DNA from: Actinoplanes sp. TBRC 11911
Lineage (GTDB): Bacteria; Actinomycetota; Actinomycetes; Mycobacteriales; Micromonosporaceae
Length of the DNA stretch: 64,000 bases
Reading direction: 5' to 3'
Assembly (NCBI RefSeq): GCF_012933445.1
Contig: NZ_JABBNC010000011.1
Coordinates: forward strand, 124,001-188,000
Position 1 is the first letter of the stretch. Every line of letters begins with the position of its first letter. Positions 36,150-44,500 of the stretch are shown here, one piece after another. The translations under genes and the position numbers were made by a program. Under the pieces are notes generated by a model, which saw nothing but the letters and a program-made list of their open reading frames with translations, made no database searches and was not told where the DNA came from.

Positions 36150-36864
36150 CGGCACCCGATCGCCCCGGAACCGCCCTTCGACCGCCCCTTGATCGCCCCG
36201 CCAACCAGACCCCACCCTCCCTGGGGGAGCCCCCTCAGGCATTGTGGCGGAAATCGGCTTGATCGTGTGGCGGGCCTGTGGACAACTCGGGGCTGTGGAC
36301 GGCTCGCGGCTGTGGACGGCTCGGGCTGTGGACGGCTTGATGCCGGGGTTGGCCGCTATTTACCTTTACATTGGGTTTGCGGCGTTCTCCGAATCGCCAT
36401 TCCGGACATTTTGCCAGCGATTTCGCGACCTTGGAGAGTTATGGCTCGTATGTGGGCGTAACTCTCCAAGGTCTCAAAAGCAAGCGGCCATGGGCTGGCG
36501 CAAATACGACGAATGCGGACAGAATTACCGTCCTGTTCGGACGGACGTCCATAATGCGGCCGATCGCGTCCGGATAATGAGACGACGTCGACATGTGGAC
36601 GCAACGCTTCGCGCATTGACGCGCCGTTGGCCCTGACAAATACCGTTATATCTGGATAAATGGGGTAGCAGCGGATCTGACGGTCGGGCTCCGACCACGC
36701 CGGTGGCTTGTCCACGCTCATCCGGAGTGCATGCGGGCGCTCGGAACGGGCGAGCCGGGGGGCCGAGTTCAGAGCTGCCCATTGCAGGACGAACTGGGCC
36801 GATCGACGCCGGCTCGGCACCGCGTTCGCCCACCTGCCCGGCATCGGCGGCCTACGCTCCGCGC
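36150..36864. other. 715-bp gene-free stretch between gcvT and cobS
   Basis: No frame here has coding character or a supported start. Contents: three copies of a GCTGTGGACGGCTCG unit at about 36292-36339, a locally AT-richer stretch at 36350-36660 that stands out against the chromosome, and the perfect inverted repeat at 36428-36472. Both flanking genes point inwards, so long 3' UTRs or a decayed element could occupy it. Confidence 0.6.
36428..36472. repeat. perfect 14-bp inverted repeat
   Basis: ACCTTGGAGAGTTA (36428-36441) and TAACTCTCCAAGGT (36459-36472) are exact complements around a 17-base loop. The stem is AT-richer than the usual terminators of this window and lies about 280 bp beyond gcvT, so it may be a mobile-element or RNA remnant rather than a terminator. 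Confidence 0.75.
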
Positions 36865-37608
36865 CTAGCGCAAGCTCAACCCGGCCAGGGCGATCGTCGT
36901 CGCTACCTCGGTCATCGCGCCGAGCACGTCGCCCGTGATGCCGCCGAAACGGCGTACCGCGTGCCCGGTCAGCACGAGCACGACGAGTGCGGAGGCGGCC
37001 ACCGCGGCCGGGCCCTGCCACCAGCGGCCCGGCACCGCGAACGCCGCGGCGACCGCCACGAGGATCGCGACCGCCGCGGCGACCGGCACCGGCACCGTCT
37101 CGGCGACCATCGCGCCCAGCCCCTCCGGCCGGGCCGCCGGTAGACCGCGGCGCGAAGTCAGCGTGATCGCCAGCCGGCCCGCCGCGTAGGCCACCACCAC
37201 CGCCGTGACGCTCAGGCCGGCCACCGCGGCGGCCTGGATCAGCAGCGTGACGGCGATCGCCGCCACGCCGAACGGGCCGATGTCCGGCTTTTTCATGATC
37301 TCCAGGGCGGCGGCGCCCCGGCGGTACGACCCGAGCGCGTCCACCGTGTCCGCTAGGCCGTCCAGGTGCATGCCTCGGGTCAGCAGGGCGGCCGCGGCCA
37401 CGGTGACACCGCCGGTGACCAGCGCCGGAGCGTCCGCGGACCGCAGCGCCCAGGCGATGCCGCCGAGCAGCAGCCCGAGCAGCGCGCCCACCGCCGGGGC
37501 CGCGGTCATCGCGACCGCGGCCGTCCGCCGGTCGATCCGCCCGCCGCGGATCGGCAGCACGGTCAGCGTGGTGACCGCGAGCCGCAGACCCGCGCCGAGC
37601 GTCGTCAC
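36865..37608 (-). CDS. cobS: adenosylcobinamide-GDP ribazoletransferase
   Basis: CobS joins adenosylcobinamide-GDP and alpha-ribazole to give adenosylcobalamin, the last step of the nucleotide loop. The 247-aa membrane protein has about six helices and the family motifs RGMHLDGLADTVDALGS and KKPDIGPFGVAAIAV; the Asp-rich motif DGLADTVD binds metal. Its ATG overlaps the stop of the cobU-cobT fusion gene by 4 bp, so both are translationally coupled. The order cobT-cobS is common in actinobacteria. Confidence 0.94.
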   Translation of the reverse strand: MTTLGAGLRLAVTTLTVLPIRGGRIDRRTAAVAMTAAPAVGALLGLLLGGIAWALRSADAPALVTGGVTVAAAALLTRGMHLDGLADTVDALGSYRRGAAALEIMKKPDIGPFGVAAIAVTLLIQAAAVAGLSVTAVVVAYAAGRLAITLTSRRGLPAARPEGLGAMVAETVPVPVAAAVAILVAVAAAFAVPGRWWQGPAAVAASALVVLVLTGHAVRRFGGITGDVLGAMTEVATTIALAGLSLR

Positions 37609-39425
37609 TCGTCCGTCGTGGCGGGGCCGGGGCCGTGCGGCTCCGGCTCGGCGAGGTCCACGTCGGCGTCGTTCGGCACGAGCAGGTCGGTGGCCCCGTC
37701 GTCGCCGTGCCCGGTCAGTAGCGACGGGTGCACCGGCACCGTCGCGGCCAGCCGGATCGCCGTACGCAGCAGCGGCAGCGCGGCCAGCGCGTTCGCGCCC
37801 TCGCCCAGGCCGAGACCGAGGTCCAGAACCGGTTCCAGGCCCAGCACGTCGGCACCCTGCCGGGTCAGCGCGAGACGACCAGCGTCCGGCAGCAGCGTCC
37901 AGTGCCGGGTCTGGCTGGCCAGATCACGCGCGATCAGCCCGGCGGCGACGCCGACCGGGCCGTCCACCAGCACCGGGACCCGCCGGGACGCGGCGCCGAG
38001 CAGCACGCCGGTGGCCACCGCGAGGTCCGGGCCGCCGAGCTCACGCAAGATGTCCTTGGCGCCGCGCGGCTCCTGCCGGATCCGGTGCAGCGCGTCGCGG
38101 ACCGCGGCCGCCCGCCGCATCCAGGCGTTGTCGTCGAACACGCCGCCGGGCTGCAGCACCCGGGGCAGCACCGCGACCGGCTCGGCGCCGCTGGTCGCCG
38201 CGGTCACCGCCGCCGCCACCGCGTCCGTGCCGACGCCGATCGAGGCCAGCACCAGCAGGTCCTTGCCGGCGTCCGCGGCCGTCTCGGCCAGCCGCCAGCC
38301 CTGCCACAGTGCGGTCTCGACCGCGGTGTCGTCCATGACCGGGCCGTCCTCCATGGCGGCGGCCTCGCCGGTCCGCAGCACGGCGACGTCCGCCCCGGCC
38401 TGGCCGGCGAGCTGGCTCAGGACGCCCTCGCCGTTCTCGACCTGGACGAGCCGGCGCTCGGCGTCGACCCGGTCGTCGCCGGCCGCCGCACCGCCCGCGT
38501 GGATGCCGGACAGCAGCAGGACGCGGACCGCGGCCCACGGCGCCGGAACGGTGGTGAACTGGGTGCCGGCCGCGAACACCACGGCCTCGACCAGCGAGCC
38601 CAGCCCGGCGCCGGCGAAGTCGACGCTGGCGAGGCGGTCGCGGGTGTCCGGTCCGGAGTCGGAGTCGGGCAGTGGGAGGTCCATGCCGGGCTGGAACACG
38701 ACCGCGCCGTCGCCGACCGCCGGCAGGACCATGGTCGGCTCGGTGAGCACGCTCGGCGCCGCGGGCGCGGCTAGCGATTCGGTGGCTTGCGGGGTGACGA
38801 GCTGCGGTTCGGCGTCGGGGAACGGGGGTGGCGGCGTCGTCACATCAAGTTGCGGGTCTGCCGGGGCGGCCGCGGCGGAAAGACCACCCTTGAGCCACAC
38901 CGCGCGCCCCGCGACCACCAGCGCAACCCGGTCACACGCGTCCGCCAACGCCTGGTTGGTGCTGCCCAGCGCATCCGCGAACGCGCGCCCCACCGGTGTC
39001 GCGGGCACCAGCGACAACCCGACCTCCGGGCTGACGAGCACCACGCGCGCGGGGCACGCGCGTACGGCTGCGGCAAGAGCGACCACATCGGCGGCATCGT
39101 CGTTCGGCTGGCGGGCCGGGTCGAGAAGGGCCGTCACCCAACCGCCCAGATCGTCCACTAACAGCGTGTCGTCCGGTTTGGCCTCGGTCAGTACCTCGAC
39201 GAGCCGGGAGGGGTCAGCACCCGTCTCCTCGGTCGACCAGGACTGCGGCCGGCGTCGTTGATGTTCCTCGATCCGGGCACGCCATTCCGGATCGTCCTCA
39301 CCGCCCACCGCGGTAGCCACATACCGCACCGAAGGGGCATCCGTTACGAGCGACTCGGCGAACGCGGACTTACCGGACCGGATCCCGCCGAGCACCAGGA
39401 CCGTGGACCACCGATCATCGGACAT
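37605..39425 (-). CDS. cobUT: CobU-CobT fusion: cobinamide kinase/guanylyltransferase plus DMB phosphoribosyltransferase
   Basis: This 606-aa protein combines two steps of cobalamin nucleotide-loop assembly. Residues 1-180 are CobU: P-loop GGIRSGKSAFAES, a VDDLGGWVT Walker B-like strand, and VSPEVGLSLVPATPVGRAFADALGSTNQALA. A Pro/Ala linker (about 185-260) leads to CobT (about 265-570), with the LLLSGIHAGG and SIGVGTDAVAA regions and the catalytic Glu near 542 in LGLGLGEG. CobU phosphorylates and guanylates cobinamide, and CobT makes alpha-ribazole phosphate. The usual bacterial enzymes are separate proteins. The downstream cobS overlaps by 4 bp. No cobalamin riboswitch is visible in the 81 bp upstream. 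Confidence 0.9.
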   Translation of the reverse strand: MSDDRWSTVLVLGGIRSGKSAFAESLVTDAPSVRYVATAVGGEDDPEWRARIEEHQRRRPQSWSTEETGADPSRLVEVLTEAKPDDTLLVDDLGGWVTALLDPARQPNDDAADVVALAAAVRACPARVVLVSPEVGLSLVPATPVGRAFADALGSTNQALADACDRVALVVAGRAVWLKGGLSAAAAPADPQLDVTTPPPPFPDAEPQLVTPQATESLAAPAAPSVLTEPTMVLPAVGDGAVVFQPGMDLPLPDSDSGPDTRDRLASVDFAGAGLGSLVEAVVFAAGTQFTTVPAPWAAVRVLLLSGIHAGGAAAGDDRVDAERRLVQVENGEGVLSQLAGQAGADVAVLRTGEAAAMEDGPVMDDTAVETALWQGWRLAETAADAGKDLLVLASIGVGTDAVAAAVTAATSGAEPVAVLPRVLQPGGVFDDNAWMRRAAAVRDALHRIRQEPRGAKDILRELGGPDLAVATGVLLGAASRRVPVLVDGPVGVAAGLIARDLASQTRHWTLLPDAGRLALTRQGADVLGLEPVLDLGLGLGEGANALAALPLLRTAIRLAATVPVHPSLLTGHGDDGATDLLVPNDADVDLAEPEPHGPGPATTDE

Positions 39426-39506
39426 GCCCCGTACCTTAAGGCCGGAGCGAAGTCGCGGACGCCGTAGGGTGGAAGCGCACCGACCGAAGACGTGAGGGGG
39501 CGGCGA

Positions 39507-39704
39507 ATGCCGTGGAGTTGGCGGTACGAGAACGCCGACGGGCGACCGGTTGCCGGTCCGGCCGAGACGTTCAGCAGCCAGGCCGACGCCGAGTCCTGGA
39601 TCGGCCAGGAGTGGCGGCAGCTCGCCGAGTCCGGGGTGGCGACCGTCGTCCTGGTCGAGGACGATCGGGTGGAGTACCCGATGAGTCTTCTCCCGGCGGA
39701 GTGA
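39507..39704 (+). CDS. small conserved hypothetical protein
   Basis: This 65-aa protein starts at an ATG placed after GAGGGGGC (MPWSWRYENADGRPVAGPAETF). A helix-rich middle carries SSQADAESWIGQEWRQLAESG, followed by a strand pair (VATVVLVEDDRVEYPMSLLP). The length, acidic character and position one codon before the M50 protease suggest a coupled gene. I do not recognise a function. Start selection excludes the MRGRR extension, which precedes the ribosome site. Confidence 0.7.
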   Translation: MPWSWRYENADGRPVAGPAETFSSQADAESWIGQEWRQLAESGVATVVLVEDDRVEYPMSLLPAE

Positions 39705-39705
39705 C

Positions 39706-40548
39706 GTGACCTACGAACCTGTTTACACCCGGACGCCGCGCAACGCCTTCGTCCCCAGCCCGGTCTTCGTCGGGATTTTCGCCATCTTCGTGGTGACCGG
39801 CTGGATGACCTGGACGACGTTCGGCAATGTCAAGGTCGATATCTTCCTGTTCATCATCGCGGGCTGGCTGCTGTCGCTGTGCCTGCACGAGTACGCCCAT
39901 GCGATCACCGGGTTCTTCTCCGGCGACCGCAGCGTGGCGGACAAGGGCTACCTGCGGCTCAACCCGCTCAAGTACACGAGCCCGCTGCTGTCGATCGTGT
40001 TGCCGGTGGTCGTGGTGATCCTCGGCGGCATCGGGCTGCCCGGTGGCGCGGTCTGGATCGACCGGTCGCGGATCCGCAGCAAGCTGCGCGAGTCGTTCAT
40101 CAGCGCGGCCGGCCCGCTCACCAACGTGGTCCTCGCGGTGGTGCTCGCGATCCCGTTCCTGATCGGCGTGGTGCCGGACGACCTGATCCTCAGCAACGGC
40201 TTCGGTGGCGTGGCGGTCAACGCCGCCGCGCACGGGTACTTCTGGAGCGCGCTGGCGGCGCTGGCATTCCTGCAGATCACCGCGGCCGTGCTGAACTTCC
40301 TGCCGATCCCGGGCCTGGACGGCGGCAACATCTACGCGCCGTGGATGAGCCCGCAATACCAGCGCGCCTGGAACTTATTCGCCCCGTACGGCTTCATCCT
40401 GCTGTTCCTGGCCCTGTGGCAGACGCGGCTGGGTGACTGGTTCTTCGATGTCGTCTACTGGCTGGCCGAGCGCATCGGCATCGACCAGCTGCCGATCGCC
40501 GCGGGCTTGGAACTGATGCGCTTCTGGTCCGACCGAGTTTTCAGCTGA
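39706..40548 (+). CDS. site-2 protease-type (M50) membrane metalloprotease
   Basis: This 280-aa intramembrane zinc protease starts at GTG 39706, 2 bp after the previous stop. Helix 1 (VFVGIFAIFVVTGWM) is followed by the zinc motif HEYAH at 61-65 within a membrane segment. The third ligand is in LNFLPIPGLDGGNIY near residues 198-211. Family members cut membrane-bound substrates, for example anti-sigma factors. No partner is encoded nearby except the small protein before it. It converges on the aldo/keto reductase. Confidence 0.9.
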   Translation: MTYEPVYTRTPRNAFVPSPVFVGIFAIFVVTGWMTWTTFGNVKVDIFLFIIAGWLLSLCLHEYAHAITGFFSGDRSVADKGYLRLNPLKYTSPLLSIVLPVVVVILGGIGLPGGAVWIDRSRIRSKLRESFISAAGPLTNVVLAVVLAIPFLIGVVPDDLILSNGFGGVAVNAAAHGYFWSALAALAFLQITAAVLNFLPIPGLDGGNIYAPWMSPQYQRAWNLFAPYGFILLFLALWQTRLGDWFFDVVYWLAERIGIDQLPIAAGLELMRFWSDRVFS

Positions 40549-40563
40549 CGGACGGACCAGAAG
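40521..40563. terminator. hairpin between the M50 protease and aldo/keto reductase genes
   Basis: An 11-bp perfect stem CTTCTGGTCCG / CGGACCAGAAG has a 21-base loop that overlaps the protease stop codon and ends 15 bp before the reductase stop. It probably serves both convergent genes. Confidence 0.6.
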
Positions 40564-40577
40564 CAGAGTATTGCTGA

Positions 40578-41573
40578 TTACGGCCGGCGGGGGCTGACCG
40601 TCTTCGCCGGGTCGCGCTCGGCCACCGGGTCGAGCGCCTCGTCGATCGCGCGCATCAGGTCGGCGTCGAGCTTCTTGCCGGCCGCGTCGGCGTTGTCCCG
40701 CACCTGCTCGGGGCGGGTCGCGCCGATGATCGCGGCCGACACGCCCTCGTTCTGCAGCACCCAGGCCAGCGACAGCTGAGCCATCGACAGCCCGGCCTCC
40801 TTGGCCAGCGGCCACAGCTTGGCCACCGCGTCCAGCGTCTCGTCGCTCATCCAGCCGCGGATGGTCTGCGCGCCGCCTTGCTCGTCGGTGGCCCGGGAAC
40901 CGGCCGGCGGCTTCTGCCCGGACTCGTACTTACCGGTCAGCACACCCTGCGCGAGCGGCGAGAACACCACCTGGCCCAGGCCCATCTCGAGCGACGCGGG
41001 CACCACCTCGGCCTCGATGACGCGCCATAACGCGGAGTATTGCGGCTGGTTCGACACCAGCGAGATCTTCAGATCCTGCGCGAGCTCCCACCCGGCCCGG
41101 ATCTGCGACGCCGTCCACTCGGAGACACCGATGTAGAGCGCCTTGCCCTGCCGGACGACGTCGGCGAACGCCTGCATCGTCTCCTCGAGCGGCGTCGTGT
41201 AGTCGAACCGGTGGGCCTGGTAGACATCGACGTAGTCGGTTTGTAACCGGCCTAAGGAAGTGTCGATCGACTCCATGATGTGCTTGCGGGACAGGCCCCG
41301 GTCGTTGCGGCCCGGCCCGGTCGGCCAGTAAACCTTCGTGAAGATCTCCAGGCCGGCGCGGCGCTCGCCCTTGAGCGCCCGGCCCATCACCGCCTCGGCA
41401 CGGCCGCCGGCGTACACGTCGGCGGTGTCGAACGTCGTGATACCCACGTCGAGGGCGGCCCGGACACACGCGGTGGCCTGCTCCTCCTCGATCTGGGACC
41501 CGTGGGTGATCCAGTTTCCGTACGCGATCTCGCTGATGACCAGGCCAGATCGGCCCAAGTGACGGTGCTCCAT
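40578..41573 (-). CDS. aldo/keto reductase
   Basis: This 331-aa NADPH-dependent reductase has a TIM-barrel fold of the AKR6/voltage-gated-channel-beta-like group. The N-terminus MEHRHLGRSGLVISEIAYGNW, the catalytic Asp and Tyr in FDTADVYAGGRAE, the Lys in EIFTKVYWP and the His in YQAHRFD make up the tetrad. The substrate is unknown. It lies 24 bp after the WG-repeat gene on the same strand and could be read through from it. Family assignment is firm. Confidence 0.94.
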   Translation of the reverse strand: MEHRHLGRSGLVISEIAYGNWITHGSQIEEEQATACVRAALDVGITTFDTADVYAGGRAEAVMGRALKGERRAGLEIFTKVYWPTGPGRNDRGLSRKHIMESIDTSLGRLQTDYVDVYQAHRFDYTTPLEETMQAFADVVRQGKALYIGVSEWTASQIRAGWELAQDLKISLVSNQPQYSALWRVIEAEVVPASLEMGLGQVVFSPLAQGVLTGKYESGQKPPAGSRATDEQGGAQTIRGWMSDETLDAVAKLWPLAKEAGLSMAQLSLAWVLQNEGVSAAIIGATRPEQVRDNADAAGKKLDADLMRAIDEALDPVAERDPAKTVSPRRP

Positions 41574-41597
41574 GGACCAAGACCCTACCGACCGCCC

Positions 41598-44500
41598 TCA
41601 GAGGACCGGACGGGTGTCCGTCACGAGTTTGTCGATTTCGTCGATTACGTCGGTGCGTTCCGAATACTTCATCTCGACCAGCGTGGCGCCGGACCGGTCC
41701 AGCGCGCCCCACAGGCCGAACTTGTCCGCGATCAGGAACGCCGCCGGGTGGATCAGCACGGCGGCGTGCGCGGGCGGCACGACCAGCTGACCCTGCCGAT
41801 CGATGACCCCGAACCGCTCCCCGGCGTCGACCACCGCGAGCCCGTCGTCGGTGAAGCCGTCCATCGGGCCGCCGTCCACGGTCGCCGTCGCGAACGCCCG
41901 GTAGCGTGGCGGCACCACGATCCGGCCGTGCTGGTCGACCGCGCCCCAGCCGCCGCGCAGGATCAGCGCGAGCCCGTTGTGGAACGGTTTGGCCGCGTCG
42001 AAACCGCCCGGCACGATGACCCGGTTCTGCCGGTCGATCGCGTACCAGCCGCCCTCCTGATCACGCGAGACCCAGGCCAGGCCCTCCGCGAACGGTCCGG
42101 CGGCGCGATAACCGGCGGACGCGTCGATCACCACCGAACCCGCTTCGTCGATCAGTTCCCAGGCGGGGGAGTCGGGGCGGCGTACCCAGGCAAGGCTTTC
42201 GGCGAACGGCTGAGCCTGGGCGAAGCGGGGTGGCACGGCGCCGACATAACCCCACAGGCCGCTCCGGTCGTCCCGCAACGGGCGAGCCGCGTCGGTGTGT
42301 CCGAGGATCTCTTCCCTCGTACGCGGGTAGGGGCCCCAGCCGTCCGAAGTGTGCCGGGTGATCGTGTCCAGGGCGAGCTCGATCCGCTCCACCAGTTCCG
42401 GATCGGCGCCGCGACGCAGGTCCAGCGCGCTTTCGAAGTGGTTGACCGCCTCCAGGTACCGGCCCTGCTCGAAAGCGGACCGACCGGCCAGCTCGTGGAT
42501 CTCGGCACGCAGCCGCGCGGGCAGCTCCGGGGAGGCGGCCTCGGCGTAGCGGCGGTCCGCCTCGGCGTACTCGCCGCGCCAATGCAGCACGTGCGCGAGC
42601 CGGGCCCGGGTGATGGCGAGCAGCGCGGGCTCGCCGGCGTGCCTGGCGTGTTCCAGCGCCTTGCGGGCGTCGGCGAGCGCCGGGTCCAGGTCGTCGACCA
42701 GGCGTTGCGCGACGGCCCGCAGGCTCAGCAGGCGGGCGCGGACGGCGTCGCGCTCGGCGTACTCCAGCTTGTCGGTCAGGCGGTCGATGACCACCCACAT
42801 CTGGTCGGGGTCGTCGATCCGCTCACGCAAGGTCTCCGGATCAAAGACCCAGGGGTACGTGCTCAGGACCTGTTCCGGGTCGGCGCGGCGGGTCGGCGCG
42901 GGGGTGCGCTGGTCACGCTGCTGCCGGATGGGGGCGGCGGGTTGCGGTGCCGTTGGTTGGGGTGCCGTGGGTTCGGGTGCGGCGGCTTCCGGTTCGGGTT
43001 CGGTGTCCGGCTCGGGGTGGGCTTCCGGGTCGGGCTGGGCTTCCGGTTCCGGGTCGGCGTGGGGTGCGAGTTGAGCGTCGGGCTCAGGTTGCGGATCGGG
43101 CTCGGGCTCCGGGTGGATCTCGGCGGCGGCCTCGAGTTGCGGCTCGGGCTCCGGCTGATCTCCGGCGGCTGCCTGTGCCTCGGCGACCTCGTCCGGCTCG
43201 TCGGGTGTCTCCGGGTCGGTGGTCGCCTCCATGGCGGCGGCTTCCGGCTCGGCGGCGGCTTGCGGCTCGGCGGCGGCTTGGGGTTCGGTCGTGGCTTGCG
43301 GCTCGTCGGCCGGCTCTGGAGCGCCCAGCGCGAGGTCCGGCTCGTGATCGGCGATCTCGGGCTCGTCGTGGGCCGAATCGGGCTCATGCGCGATCTCGGG
43401 CTCGGCTGTTTCCGTTTCGGCGGCGGCGGGCTCCGGGTCGATCTCGGCGAATTGCGGCTCTGGTGCCGGTTCGGGCATCGGCTGCTGCTCGTCCGGCTCG
43501 GGCTCGGCGGCCAGCTCCGGCAGACGCGGCGGCGCCTCGATCGCGGTGTCGATGTCCGCTGCAGTGCCGATGTCCGCCGCGGCGTCCATGTCGGCTGGTG
43601 CATCGATGACAACCGCGTCGATGATCTCATCATCGAGCGGCTCGACGCCGTCCTCGATCACGTCGACGGTCTCCGCCGCTACCGGCTCGGGCTCGCCCTC
43701 ATCGGGCGCGACGTCTTCGGCGGGCAGCTCGACATCCGCCCAGGCCACGTCGGCGTTCGGGGCTTCTTCGTCGTCCCACGAATGGCCGGCGCCGTCCGAG
43801 AGCAGCTCGTTGCTCTCCGCGGACTGGCTGTCGATCGTCGGCTCCGGCGCGATCTCGGGCTCGGCGTATTCGACGTAGGCCTGGACGTATTCGGGCTGAT
43901 CCGGGGCCTGCTGCGGCGCGGCCTCGATGTATTCGGGCTCTGCCTGGACATGGTCCGTCTCGGGCCGAGCGTCGGTGTCGGGCTGTCCTTCCGCCTCGCC
44001 CGTATCGAATGACTCGTGCCGGCCGTGGGCGGCGGACTCCGGCTCGGTCCGGACCTCGGCCTCCGGCAGAACGTCGGGCTCGGTGCCCTCGGGAGCGTCC
44101 GCGGGGATGCCGCTGACCGGCGCGAACCAGTCCTGCTTCTCCGGCACCGCGCTGACCGGCGTCTCCGGCAGCGCGCTGACCGGGCGGGCCTCCTCGGCGG
44201 CCGGCTCCGGCTCGGCGGCCGTATCGTTTTCCGTGAGAGCCGGCGTCGACCCCGCGAAGCCGCTCTGCGACAGCAGCCACCCGAGGCCGTGCGGTTCGTC
44301 GTCGGCGGGTTCCGGTTCCGGCGGGGGTGCCTGCTCCCAGACCGGCGGAGTCCACCCGCGACCGCCTTCCGCGGTGGGAGCAGCGGGATCCGGCTCGATC
44401 GCCACCGGCTCCGCCGTGGCCGGGGACTCCACGGTGGACGCCGCGACCGGCCCCACCGACGGATCGAAGACCTCGGCCTCGGCATCGCCGGCCGGCGTAG

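Noticed and set aside
36244..36636. A 130-codon ORF in the gcvT-cobS gap
   Set aside because: No ribosome site, no third-position GC bias and no recognisable fold.
39426..39506. Cobalamin riboswitch ahead of cobUT
   Set aside because: The 81-bp gap is too short and lacks the B12-box motif.
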